Source: Rugalucina vietnamica
Lineage: Eukaryota > Mollusca > Bivalvia > Lucinida > Lucinidae
Reading direction: 5' to 3'
DNA: 64,000 nucleotides
NCBI GenBank assembly: GCA_964017185.1
Contig: OZ024873.1
Coordinates: forward strand, 44,874,760 to 44,938,759
The notes below the pieces were generated by a model. That model saw only the letters and a list, made by a program, of their open reading frames with translations. It made no database searches and had not been told where the DNA came from. Of this stretch, positions 1 to 11,605 are shown piece by piece. The position numbers and the translations under genes are program-made. Position 1 is the first letter of the stretch, and every line of letters starts with the position of its first letter.

Positions 1-289
1 ATACCAAATTAATGAAGACGATGAAACAAAAAAATGTCCTGTCCGAAGGACATTCATTTCTCTATCTGGCAGTTTAAAATAACATGGGGGATGGAGTCTT
101 CAGAACTGATAATTGTCATGAGAAAAATATTATACCAGCACCAACGACAATGTACAATAATAGAAATAATAGTTTGGTCAAAAATGTCCTGTCCGTAGAG
201 AAAATATTTACAACAAGAATGCAAAATTTCAGAAACCAATAAACCCAGAGCCATCATATTTCACATGGTGCTTTTTAGCGGGACAAACG

Positions 290-430
290 TTTCATTAGAA
301 TATCGGGTGGAATAGATCAAAACTCTGGTTACCATGGCAACGGAAAGGTCACATTGGGTAATAATGGCGAAAACACTGTTTTCTTATTTTCTATCTAGCT
401 AATGGTCCGATTCTGTTCAAACTTATTTGT
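290..430. repeat. Fragment of the AGCTCACC-family dispersed repeat
   Basis: The stretch around 318-345 (aactctggttaccatggcaac) matches the monomer core repeated four times at 55.2-56.2 kb (aactctggttgctatggcaac). No ends are visible here, so this is a partial copy. No coding potential is seen in 1-460. Confidence 0.45.
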
Positions 431-463
431 AGCCAGGATATACACATCAGCTTTAATTATATG

Positions 464-693
464 AGCCACCTCGTGGGAAAACCAACAATGTGGTTTTCGA
501 ACAGGTGCGACACAAACCGGCCTGTACAAGCACAGAAGCTTGAAATTTTAGATTTATAAAGTAGAGGAACTGTACTATCTGTCTAGCGAAAACAAAGGCG
601 CTGATCAGCTTCGCGATTACCGCGAAGCTGATCTGCGTCTTTGTTTTCGCCTATGCAGATTGTTGGTTTTCCCACGAGACGGCTCATATAAAG
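464..693. repeat. Nested foldback (two hairpins, one inside the other)
   Basis: Outer arms at about 464-497 and 658-692 pair (atgagcc..ctcgtgggaaaacc against ggttttcccacgag..ggctcat). An inner hairpin at about 583-645 pairs tagcgaaaacaaaggcg and its complement around the centre cttcgcgattaccgcgaag. It looks like a small foldback or MITE-type element with no ORF. Confidence 0.75.
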
Positions 694-2254
694 TTTCGGC
701 CAAATCTGATTCCTAAGTAAGGAGTTAGCTCCCCGTTTCATCATTTTTCAGGTTGAAATCGTGTTTTGGATACAACGGAATTCTGGGACATAGTATGATA
801 AACAGGTACATATTTTCAGAAACTGTCTAAGCTATAGAATTTGGAAAAAGTGAAATAAAGCCTAAGGTGCAACTTTGACAAAACACTTCTAAAAACTGGT
901 GAAACAAAAATTTGCATCTGATCGTAGCTGAGACATACAGGTATCTATTGGTGCCATTCTGGTTTCATAATGTTATTATACGACTTTATGTAATATCGAC
1001 TAGTAAAATCAGTTGGATAAGTCGAGAAGTATATTGCAATATAACTCTGATCGATTCGAAATTTATTTCAAACTGTTTCGTTACAATATATTATTTCGAC
1101 ATAATCATCTCTAGAAGATGCATTATTTAAATAGAGATAACACTATGATTATGTTTCACAAGATAATTCTAGACGATTAACATAATCAGTTCGATTATCC
1201 GAGAAGATTATTGCAACTTTAAATCCTATCAGAATGAAAGTATATCGATTTGTGTCATTTTAACTCGACATCTAGACATTAATTTGTCGAGATTTGGTAG
1301 ATCAACTAAACAAATCGACAAACGCAAAGTCGAGATGATGCCAATTAAAGCAACAACACGGTGCACATATATATAGAAGTGCACATATATGGAAGCGTAT
1401 AGGTACGGAAACGTATATGCGCCACCACTTGCTAAATAAAATCTGCCAGAAATTTATGTTTTCTAGCAAAAATGCCAGATATAACTGGATTTAGCGAGAT
1501 AATATTTGGAATGTTGAAAAAAGATAGTTTTTGCGTCATTTTCTTGTAGACATGGCTGTTTAAGAATGAGCGCGCGAGTTTCATGTTCTTGTCCGACAAA
1601 TGAATATCCCATTTAGATAGATGATTATATCTTTTAATTGATAATTATCCCATTCGACATTTTAGTATGTTGTTCTGCTAGAAAAATATGAAGCTTAAAA
1701 GAGATCTAGCAATGTTTTTGTCCGTAATGAAAAATACTTTTGGCTACGTGGAAACATTTCGTTCAGCAATAGTTATATTTCTTTCAGCAAAATTAAATTA
1801 GTAGCAAGCTTTAATAAATATTTAGCAAATCTCATTGAGCATATCGCATTGGTAAATTTATATTTGTCATATCGAGATAATTTTCTATTTTGTTAAAAAA
1901 ATCTGCGCTTTAAAAAAATATCTACATTATTATGATGCAATCCTAAAATGTTTTTCATTTGATGACATAATTATTTCCAGTTGTTTTTAAACTATGTTTA
2001 ATGCTTTAAAACAAGTAGCGATTGTAATAATTTTCAAGACGTATCTAAAAAATATCTCATTATGAACAATATATATATTGCAATTGTCGCGTACATAACG
2101 CACTTAACTAAATATTTTACATTAATTATGTGATTTTTCACATTAATTGTGTTTAAAAAAAGATAATAAGTCACATGTCGTGTAAATTTTGTCATCATTG
2201 AGACTTTTGGCGGGAATGATCTGGGATACATGCCAATTAACTTTTTTTTTTCTC
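694..2254. other. Gene-free AT-rich stretch
   Basis: There is no convincing ORF, splice-site-bounded exon or RNA gene. It contains many short tcgac/tcgag and tcgataat words, and one half of an inverted repeat pair (1401-1458, see the partner at 5966-6028). It is probably the body of an old non-autonomous transposon. Confidence 0.5.
1401..1458 (+). repeat. Left half of a distant inverted repeat pair
   Basis: About 58 bp (aggtacggaaacgtatatgc... to ...cagaaatttat) recurs inverted at 5966-6028 with only a few differences. A shorter related word (ggtacctatacgcttcc) is at 24247-24290. The pair could be the ends of a 4.6-kb element or two copies of one repeat in opposite orientation. Confidence 0.6.
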
Positions 2255-2660
2255 ATTTACAAGTATATAGCCCCAGGACAGGGACAGATGAACCCTGTGG
2301 TCAATTTCGTTTTCAGAATCATAGATATTCTGTCTATTTGCTCATTTCTCGGAAGTTTTGGCCTTCAATAATATTTTAACCGTTTACTGCATATGCAACC
2401 TAAACTTGACATAAAATAGGTTAAGGTCATCACAGGCTCATAATTTATAATGTATATACATTGTAGTACTCTAGTTCCAGATGCTACATGCCAGTTTTTG
2501 TTGGAATCAGTTCGCCGGTTACAAAGACAATTTTGAAGGGTTTTTACCATATATGGGCATGGTGGCCATCTTGGTCACATGACCTGGATTATTTATGTAC
2601 ACATTGGTTTCCCCTTCTTATAGTTGCTTCTTATCAAATTTGGTTTTAAGCAGCAAAGCA
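2255..2660 (+). repeat. AGCTCACC-family monomer
   Basis: The order is 'tatagccccaggacaggg', 'tctgtctatttgctcatt', 'ttcaaatgcaacctaaacttgac'-like, 'aggtcatcac', then 'catggtggccatcttgg' and 'catgacctgg'. The same order occurs in the better copies at 16.1-17.0 kb. Neither terminal hairpin of the family is present, so this is a partial copy. Confidence 0.65.
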
Positions 2661-3212
2661 GTTTCAGAGAAGAATATCTTTGATCATTATGGTAATTATA
2701 CATGTTTATTATATACCCAAGAAATTGCTCCGTTCAATTTACATTGCTAAAAACATTGCATAGATTTCCATGTTCAATGTTGTAGAATGTTTTCCATGGA
2801 AACTTATGTCATATTGCACGCGTCCAAGGAACGTTCTGTCATATTGCATGTGTCCAAGGAAGCGCGTTTCCGACAGGACTACTTTTGCTAGTTGGTCACC
2901 ACAGAAAAATCATTGGCCGCCATTTTCCTTTTCTACTTCAACTGAACAAATGGCGATTTTAGAAAATTTACAAAACGCGTCGCATAGTACACTTGTTGTA
3001 GTCATAGCGGATCTGAAGATGATCCGGATCAAAATAATTTTCAAAAGAATTTTACAAAAACATAAAACAAGTTTTTTTTTAAAACTAACTTGGCCACTTG
3101 ACTCTTGATTCAAGTATGTTTCATTCCATCGGTCAATGATCGTGGATAATGACGTCAACATCTTGTTCACGTCAATGGTTCCCGGCTCATATACAGAAAC
3201 ACGACGGAATAT

Positions 3213-3367
3213 AAGAATCTTATATGGGGTTCTGTTCTAGATGGAAGTTTCCAACCCAAGGGATGACCGTGCTGAGCGGAACCGAGGCTCTGCCGAGGTT
3301 CCGCTCAGCACGGTCATCCCGAGGGTTGGAAACTTCCATCTAGAACAGAACACCATATTAGATTCTT
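3213..3367. repeat. Long near-perfect palindrome
   Basis: Arms of about 70 bp (aagaatct..tatggg..ttctgttctagatgg..cggaacc) face each other around a 14-base centre, gaggctctgccgag. There are only a few mismatches, one being a tatgggg/accatat difference near the outer end. The ORF calls inside it are mirror images of one another and are not genes. It is a foldback element or a hairpin-RNA candidate. Confidence 0.85.
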
Positions 3368-4605
3368 TTTCTTGCACAACAACCCCCAAAATCTGGCTTA
3401 TTTCAAGGTTTTGCGTAATTTCTTTGGCCTGGGTGAGAACACCTGGGTGAGATGCAATTTTATCACCCAGGCAAAAGTGTGGCAATTTCTGTCTGGTGTG
3501 CAAGAAAAAGCTTTCTTTTACACACGGCGGTTCGCCGAATTTCCCGAAAATGAAAGGTACCATGTAAGTTATCTTTCGATATTGGTTGCTAATATTTTTC
3601 CAAAGTACTTTTTGTCATTTTGACGAAGTTTCCGCCCTGAAATCGAGTATTACGACATATTTAATTAGAAACTTTGCGATGGTATCATTGTAGTTACTCC
3701 GAATCACGTTTAACCGCATACTGTCATTTTATGCTCTCAAAGGACTTGTATTGTTTGATGTTTGTAACTAAAGGTATATTTTTACATTCTAGGTATTTAT
3801 ATTATAAAATTAAATGTAAACAATGAAATAATCTGCGTTTTTAACAAGCATCATATACTATTCCGACGTTATTCAGATCACCCATGGAAAATCGTGTGTT
3901 CGGTGGGGGTGGGGTTGAGCAAACATGGCTATGGGAAAATGACGCCGAAAAAGGCACATGTTCTGGTCCTCGGAATATTTCATAAGTTTCACTGTATGCC
4001 TACATGCAAAGAATTTGAAGAATAAACACATCGGTGGTGATATATAGTCCATGATTCGGATTACCTCCAACTGATCCACATTGACTTCAATTATGCATAT
4101 ACTTTCACGCTCCAGTGGTCACAGTCGCGTGCTTGATCAAAAATGAAAAGCATTACAGACGATGAGGAACAAAATTGGCTTCAATATAATACTAAGTTAA
4201 TTATACTCAAATCATTCATATGCGCATGCGCAGCAATTTTCATGAACTTGATCCGGAATAGGTAGAATAATTGTAAATACACAAAATATCATCTACAGAC
4301 AAATACCTGTAATTCTGAACAAAAAATAAAATGCTGACACTCCGATTTTCATTAAATGATCGACCGCAACGTTGTCCAAAAGTTACGTCAACATCATCAA
4401 TTTTTATGCAACGTCACATTTCTCGCGTTAACGTTGGCTAACATTTCCCGTCAAAGGCGGAGTTTCGCGTACGTAGTAATATGGTGATCAGTCGTTAGAA
4501 ACGATACTTTTTACATAAACTATGGCCAATTTAAAGCCGGGCCAGGAGATGGCATGAATAAGCATTTGAAATCATTCCATTGCTTATTAAAGGGTATATA
4601 ATAAA

Positions 4606-4731
4606 AAGTTATTGAATGAATATCATAAAATATTCGGAACTCGTTCAAATGGCGGAGAGGCACTCGCAAGCTCGTGCGTCCTCGCCATATGAACTCGTTC
4701 CGAAAATCTTACGATATTCATTCAATAACCT
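4606..4731. repeat. Imperfect palindrome (foldback)
   Basis: The left arm aagttattgaatgaatatc and following bases pair with gatattcattcaataacct. The inner parts (cggaactcgttc..tggcg / cgcca..gaactcgttccg) also pair. The centre is the cactcgcaagctcgtgcg region. No ORF. Confidence 0.7.
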
Positions 4732-4737
4732 ATAAAT

Positions 4738-5480
4738 ATTGCCCCGTGGAGGGGGCAGACCAGCTCATTGGGTTCATTTTTTTTTCAGAATCATAAATTT
4801 TCAGCCTTTGCCATTTCCTGTAAGTTTTTCCCTTCAAATGAAGTAGATTAGCTGTAGGATGGGGGCAAGTTCATTATGCAGAGTATGAAGGAGATAGTCT
4901 GGATTAGCAGCTTTATGGGAGTTTTGTCCTTCAAGCATTTTCTATGCCTGGTTAAGACACATGAATATTAGGCATTTTGGGGTGTGGGCTTGGTCGCAAA
5001 GGTTGGGTTGTACCGGAGTCATGTAGGTCCTGTAGAGTCATCTGTGCTAGTTACTTGAGGCTTATTTGGGCTCTTGGGGCTGAACTGATGCAGGATTTCT
5101 GATGAGGGGGTTCAAATGTTGAAAAGGGGGGTTCGATTGCCAAATTATACACGAAATTTATTGAAATTCCCCATGAAAATGAAATATTTTGGCTCCAGAG
5201 GGGGGTTCGAGCGAACCCCTTGAACCCCCTCTAAATCCGCCACTAAACGCCGCGTTGCCAAATTTGGCCCCAGGGCCATGATTGGCACAATTTATAATGG
5301 GGACTACCAAACATTGCTTCCTACAAAATATAGAAGCTCTGGGCCTCATGGTTTCAGAGAAGAAGATAAATTTAGTTTTTCCCATTGTAAGTCTATGGGA
5401 TCTATCTGTTGCCATGGAAACCACAATTTTGATACCACGGGTTTCTTTCTGTCCCTGGTTATTTCGTTCCTAGATCGTTT
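4738..5480 (+). repeat. Fragments of AGCTCACC-family monomers
   Basis: 4738-4860 begins gccccgtggagggggcagac and continues with the same block order as the monomers at 16.1-16.6 kb. 5260-5480 contains tctgggcctcatggtttcagagaagaagat and cccattgtaagtctatggg, the core seen at 55.2-56.2 kb. Short ORFs here are chance frames in the repeat. Confidence 0.5.
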
Positions 5481-5965
5481 CGGACGGAGTCGTGTAAGTC
5501 GCGTGTCGTTTTGGTCCAGGTAGTCGTTTCGGTTCCAGGTCGTTTAGATCTTGGTAAGTTTCGGCTGCGGATCCGTTTCGGTCCTGATTATCTAATTAAC
5601 AAATTCTATAAATACCTGTGGGTTATCGTATATTTAGTAGGAACAAGTGTCGGGGTAGGATAGGAGAGGGTGCTTCTGGAAACAATTTTAAATAATTCTA
5701 GGACTTCGTCGTTTAAAAATTTTTGCCACAACAACTGTTAAATAATTGTGTAGCAGCGTTTTCTTTGTAAATTTCATTTAAAATTTCTCGAATGGTTAGT
5801 AAAAATGTAACAATAAACAAAAATGGACTCGCACTGCGACATATTTATGACTGATTGTTGAATCTTTACGCTTAATGTTGGTAAATCTATCACCGTTAGC
5901 AAGTAAAATATATAGCAATGGTAGATATGAATGACACAAAAGATAAATGTAAAAGCGGTAAAAAA

Positions 5966-6028
5966 ATAAATTTCTGACGGCTTTTATTTAGCAAGTGGTG
6001 GCGCATATACGTTTCCGTATATAGGTAC
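5966..6028 (-). repeat. Right half of the distant inverted repeat pair
   Basis: This is the inverted partner of 1401-1458. Shared words include tagcaagtggtggcgcatat and acgtttccgtat. It is followed outward by ataggtacccc, similar to ggggggtacctata at 24247. Confidence 0.6.
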
Positions 6029-6289
6029 CCCCTGATATGTTTTTCTCGTGTTTGATTTATGTCGAGAAACACTATAATATTATGGTATGTCGCTATCATT
6101 TTGTCGAACAAATGCTATAATTTATTATAAACTCGATACATTTTTTAACGTTATTCGTCATTATTTTGTTGTAATTTTGTCATAATTATAATCTTAACGG
6201 GAATACCAGAGGACCAATGGTCCTGTAAACGCTCACCTGAGACCTGAGATATATACCAATAAACTTGTTTGACTAGAATGGTAATATAC

Positions 6290-6530
6290 ATGTATATAAC
6301 CCCAGGGCAGGGTCAGAGCAACCTCTGGAGTCAATTTCTTTTTTAAATCATAAAGATTCAGTTCATTTGCCAATTAACTGCAAGTTTTGCCCTTCAAATG
6401 ACATTGTAACAATTTTCCCCATTCAAATGCATGGGCAACCTAAGTTGACCTTGCCGTAAAAAAAGGTCAAGGTCATTCCAGGGTCATGATTTATACAAAC
6501 TTTGTAGAGCTCCATTGCCTGATGCTTCAT
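6290..6530 (+). repeat. AGCTCACC-family monomer fragment
   Basis: It contains tatataaccccagggcaggg, then 'cccattcaaatgcatgggca', 'aaggtcaaggtcattccagg' and 'tgatgcttcatgccaag', the same order as the 16.1-kb copy. It breaks off where a LINE 3' fragment begins near 6545. Confidence 0.65.
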
Positions 6531-6544
6531 GCCAAGATTCAAAC

Positions 6545-6845
6545 CCATATATTACATTCGTTTACGCCTCAAATGTAGCTCCCTACATCAACACCTTTTC
6601 CTCAAAAAAAAAAAAAATAATTGCAAACCCCCTGTGTGAGTGTGGAGCTGTTGAGGACACCCGGCATTTCTTTTTTAATTGTTATCGCTTCAGAAACTTA
6701 CGTCTAGAACTATTCAATAAGATTTCGACATTCTGCCAACCAACCCTAGAAGTTATCCTCTACGGAAATGTCAATATCTCAATCGATGATAACAAGCAAG
6801 TCTTTCTTGCAGTTCAAAAAAAGGTACAAGTAGGCAAAGATCAGG
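6545..6845 (+). pseudogene. 5'-truncated LINE fragment (C-terminal end of an ORF2)
   Basis: The plus-strand frame encodes a piece with Cys-x-Cys, His and Cys spaced as in LCECG..EDTRHFFFNC, followed by YRFRNLRLELFNKIS and LEVILYGN. The large LINE ORF2 at 26435-29941 ends with the same arrangement (LCRCGEVENTEHYFLSC, then VILYGS), so this is the last ~90 residues of a related CR1/L2-like LINE. The A-run at 6606-6618 inside it and the loss of similarity after about 6830 mark it as dead. A 5'-truncated copy is the usual result of incomplete reverse transcription. Confidence 0.75.
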
Positions 6846-7439
6846 AAAAGGTGCAATCAGAAAAAGATTCCCACTCTAAAAACCGAGGTGGGAAAAAACC
6901 AAACTAACAATCAGGTACTTATACCATGAAACATATCGTAAGCCGAATGAGCAGCTATTTTCCCAATAGGTGGCCACTCAGTTACCTTAACTTAACTAAA
7001 AATATGAAAACATACATAAGGCGCCAACAGCACAAAAAAGTTTTATACACCAAGACATAAAACAAAAAGAACCACCACAGAAGTATCGACTTGGAACGAT
7101 CAGAAACACAAAGTTACTGGCGGGCTTAAACCGGTTTTACATGGCCATAACCTCACCCTCAGCTTCTGCAGTGGTTCATAACATTTAGTTAGTTATTCGG
7201 TCCTCGTGGTGAATCTCTAACTAGTCAATGAATCATCAAGAACAAACAAATAAATCATGATAAACATCCTGATGAATCAAAAACCAGGACTCACAGACTG
7301 AGTAAGCTGCCCGACGATGGAGATCCCTGGGCGCCGAATAACCTACTAACTCCGGAGCAAAAGAAAAACACCAGTTGGACCCCGGTGGGCCAAGCAACAG
7401 ACAAGAAGCTCCGGCCCCAACCAACTAAAATGAATAGCT

Positions 7440-9283
7440 TTATGTCGGGGCCATCATAGAGTCTGACGCCCGACCCACCGGCGTGCAATTAAAGAAGGCA
7501 GCATAGTTATCAACCATGATTGGGTTAAAAACTAAGCATGCAGACTGTCGCATAACATTCAAGTTATAACCTATACGTCTGTAACGTGTTATGATTTTTC
7601 TGAACTGAAAAGAAAAATCATTAATTCCTTTAAGTTTCTTAAATTTGTACACCAAGTCACCATAAAATTCAGGTTCCGAAAGGCCCTCACTTAAAAGCGT
7701 CTTTAACCCAACATTATATTTGGAAATCAATTCATAGTGTCTACGATAAAATTTAGAAAATGTTTTTCGAAGTTTATGATACCGATAGCCCTGTTGGAGA
7801 AGTTTTGCCGTTAAACATTTATTTCGAGCGTTGAAGTCTGTAACATGATTGCAGACTCTAGCAAACCTAATAAGTTGCGAAATGTATACACCATAAGAAG
7901 CACGACGAGGAACGTCACCATCCAAAAAAGGAAAATTTACTATATCAAAATCAAAGTCATCGCGCTTATCATAAATTTTAGAACAAACAAATCCATTAGC
8001 AACAGAAAGATGTAGATCTAAAAAGGGGGCTTCAGTATCTGAGATATTGGCTTTGTTCAACTGAAGTTCAGGTGGATAAATTTGATTGACCATACCTTCA
8101 AAATAAGGGTTGTCAATGTTCAAAAGGTCATCGAGGTACCTAGATGTGGAATTAAAAGCCTCGATAACATCAGCTTGATTATCATGGTTAAGAGAATCCA
8201 TGAAATCTCTTTCGCAGCAGTATAAAAATAAATCAGCTACGAGAGGTGCGCAATTTGTACCCATCGGAATGCCAACAATTTGTCTGTATAACTTGGTTCC
8301 AAATCTAATATAAATATTATCAAGGAGATAGGATAAGGCGTCGCATACATTCTGACATGACCAAAGTGTATACCGACTTTGGTCAGAGGAAGTGAAAAAA
8401 GCCTTTCTGACATTACATGCCATATAAAGTGAACCATAGTTTTTTAATGCCCTTTTGAAGGTCCACTCTATCAAATCCAGAAGTTTTTCTTTAATTAGAT
8501 TATGTGGTAATGTAGTATACAGAGTAGAAAAATCATATGTGGACAAGTTTGTCGCACGGAACCCTCTACACTTCAATTTACTGAGCACCTCACTAGAATT
8601 TTTAATTGACCAAAACCAATTTTTATTTGAAGTTTCATACACTGTCTCACAGTATCTTATAACATGAGATTTGATAGCAGTTAGACAGGAAGTTAATAAT
8701 TTAGAAAGTTCAATGGTAGTACAAGAGCTAGAATTTGCAATAAATCTAGCTTTGTATGGTCTTTTGTGAAGCTTAGGTAACCAGTACATCGTAGGAAGTT
8801 TGTCTTGGCCTTCATTGACACAAACAGAAAACTTAACAGGTAAATCGTTTAAGTGGGCATTAACTACAGACACCTCATCAGTATCTGTCTCCAGATAAGC
8901 CTTGGTACCATCAAGCTCCTGTTTTAAGGTGTTAACGTAGTGAAGCCTACAAACGACAACAACATTGTTTGCGGCTTTATCTGCCGGAACCAAGACATAC
9001 TTTCTATGAAATTCTTGGATACCCTGCTTCAAATGCCTAAATGACGATTTGGGTTTAGGAGGTAAAAGATTAGTATTTTGTGAATAAAACTTAATACGTT
9101 TATCCACGATAGTGAAGATACTTCTTTTCCATTCTTTAAGAGCATTATCCTCAACACCCTCTCGTTTACACCATCGATTACCGAAATCATTTAATGCAGA
9201 TGAAATCTCCTCTCTACATTTGTCGAAATTTATGTAGGAAGGGAATCTATATTTCGGACCTTTAGAAACAATTTTGCGAATTC
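7440..9283 (-). pseudogene. Penelope-like reverse transcriptase
   Basis: The minus-strand frame encodes about 610 residues. Near the start is KYVLVPADKAANNVVVVC, a landmark upstream of the RT core in Penelope-like elements. Then come motif A (STYDFSTLYTTLPHNLIKEK), GIPMGTNCAPLVADLFLY, and the catalytic RYLDDLLNI (Tyr-Leu-Asp-Asp). Penelope-like RTs copy RNA into DNA at genomic ends or nicks and are the closest relatives of telomerase RT. The apparent first Met lies inside the inserted element's TIR and is not a native start; the frame originally continued upstream across the insertion point at 9284. The C-terminal 200 residues are Lys/Arg/Tyr-rich with no nuclease motif that I recognise. Confidence 0.85.
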
Positions 9284-10002
9284 CACCGTCTATCAACGTA
9301 CACCGGATATAGCGATTGACCTATCGAGGAAATTAGGACGCGGTGCACTACGAGGTCAGTATTTCTCTGTTTTTTTTCGTGTAAATACCTTAAAATACTC
9401 TGTAAGTAATTTTCCCTCTAGTCGCTTAGATATTAATTAATGGTTATTAGAATAACAGGTGTTTAGCAAACATCTACAAGAGCTACGAATAACAAAAATC
9501 TGACCATAATCACTGTTTACATTCTTTAGTCAGTCGCGAAAATACATGATGTAACAAATGTGTCGGTAAAATATCAATCTACAATGTTATGGAATACCTG
9601 ATAGAATGACTAGCAAATCGAGGACAGTCACTAGAAATACTCTAAAGTTACTTTTGAAATTGCAATTGTCGATAATTTCCTCTTCTCCAAAGTTATCTGG
9701 TGTACCGTCTATAGCGCAGTGGTGTACCACCTATAGTAAAACACCCTTTTCGTAGTGTACGGTCTATAGCAAGATGAAATCATCTCGGATGAAACCGTTT
9801 AGTGCTTGTAAACGTTAAGTTTGACGATGGAGTACAAGTTTTTGCAATTCGGACATACCACAGACCCCAACCCCATCCTTTCTTAATAACAAAATTGCTC
9901 TTTTGGAGTATTAGATGTAATTACGTTACATTTTCTCTTCTATTTGCAGGTGACAACCATCTGAATAGAAAAATAACATAGTATAGCACACCAAAGTAAC
10001 TG

Positions 10003-10244
10003 AAACCGTGTTCATGTGCAGTATTTGCACCCAGGTGCAAAAATGAATTGTGCAAATCTGCTCCCGGGGGCATGTGAAGCGTTCATATGCTCAGCGGCTG
10101 CGTGTAAATCAGTACTATGTAGCGCTTAAAATGTCGTCCTCAAAGACGTATGTATCGAACTAATTCCTCTCGCTCCGGAGTCCTAAACTACACCCGAGGT
10201 ACAAAAATACACCTGGGTGCAAATGTCGCATATGAACACGGCTT
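10003..10244. mobile_element. ~240-bp MITE nested in the 2.24-kb element
   Basis: Inverted ends aaaccgtgttcatgtgcag / gcatatgaacacggctt continue into tttgcacccaggtg / cacctgggtgcaaa. It is too short to code. The flanking duplication is not clear to me. Confidence 0.7.
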
Positions 10245-10559
10245 AGACGACGTTAGTTTTTGAAACAAAAATTCCACAGGTTTAGTTTGGTATGGGTTTT
10301 AACGTTCCAGTCAAACTATACATATCCCAATTTTGTCATGTCAGGACGGGGCCAGTGATTCCTGGATATATGTTTTGTTCAAGGAAACACCGCGGCGGAG
10401 GTATGTATCGTCGTACTCTACCGAACTCCGGGTTGACAATTTCAAAACTGACCAATATTCTATTTAATGAATAAGCTCTAACACTTCTTAAAAAGGAAGT
10501 AAAATTCCTTAACTTTTGCATTACTAAAACGAAACATTTGGTGCACTTTCGAACGAATA

Positions 10560-10620
10560 CTATAAAGAAAGAAAGACTAAAAAAGAAAGAGTGAAAGGAA
10601 GAAAAAAAAAGAAAGAAACA
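10560..10620 (+). repeat. Purine-rich low-complexity tract
   Basis: GAAA-type purine run (aaagaaagaaag.. to ..aaagaaagaaac). The minus-strand ORF across it is a Phe/Ser-rich translation of this tract, not a gene. Confidence 0.8.
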
Positions 10621-11605
10621 TATGAACATATTCTAAGTAAGGACATCTAAAATAGTTGAGCAATTATTTCATGAAACAATTTCGTGTATGTTTCGCTTTA
10701 AAAGTGGATTACAACAAACTGTAAAACGATGCAATAACTGCTTTATTATACTCCTTTTCGTGCTTATTGTCGTGACATATGCTCTATTTTTGTTTGGTGT
10801 TTCTCGATTATCAATATGTAAACGGGAAAGTGAATGTCACGTCGAACGTCATGTGTAATCATTCAAGCTATTATACCTGTCTTTCTTCATCCGATTTCAT
10901 ACCACGACAATGCAGAAAATACTGATCTGGTCAGTGGCAGTATTCCATAATTGCATGTACAATAATGTTTTATTATTATTCGTACATAATTTTAACTAAA
11001 AACGTATTTTTTTCGTCAAAAAAGTCATATTTTCATAGCTATAGTCCGTACACTGCTTTAGCTATAAACGGTACACTACCATAGCAACAGACTGCTATAG
11101 ACGGTACACCGGCAAGTTTTGTTTTTCATAAATATCCACAAAGCCAGGAGCAGTTGCAATGTGAAACTTCGTTTTCAAGGACGTTGGGCAATAAGGAATA
11201 GTTGCCGATGCGAAGTTTGGTCATAATTAACAACTTATAGCTCTTAAAAGTGCAGATTGGAGTTAGGCAGGTAATTGTCATGAAAAATATTAGTGATTGG
11301 GCAGGTATTTTTTATCGAATATCACACATACACGCATTTCCTATCTGTGTCACATAGTCACAGATAAAGATCAATGTATCAACGATGTATTTTCTATATT
11401 TGACGAGCCGACTTTGATTTTATATGAAAAATAATAGAACAAAAACTGACCTCGTAGTGCACCGCGTCCTAATTTCCTCGATAGGTCAATCGCTATATCC
11501 GGTGTACGTTGATAGACGGTGAATTCTAGAATCCGAAATTATTTTTAAATTTCCAGTAACAATATGTCCAGCGGGTTGATAAACATATTTTGAATCTTTA
11601 CAATC

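Larger units (their letters stand above)
9284..11521. mobile_element. 2.24-kb non-autonomous TIR DNA transposon, Transib-like signature
   Basis: It has perfect 77-bp terminal inverted repeats (9284-9360 and 11445-11521) beginning CACCGTCTATC. They are flanked by a 5-bp duplication AATTC (9279-9283 and 11522-11526). Inside the TIRs, clusters of (G)TGTACCGTCTATAGC words lie at 9697-9775 and, inverted, at 11040-11112, three per side, like subterminal transposase sites. No transposase is present. CAC-starting ends with a 5-bp duplication are the known signature of Transib elements; the superfamily assignment is inference. Identical TIRs suggest a recent insertion. Confidence 0.85.

Noticed and set aside
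7090-7310. Hammerhead ribozyme, expected near Penelope-like ends
   Set aside because: ctgatga occurs at 7268 but no stem II plus GAAA core follows at the required distance on either strand.
10336-10629. Phe/Ser-rich minus-strand ORF
   Set aside because: Product of the purine tract at 10560-10620 inside a non-autonomous transposon.
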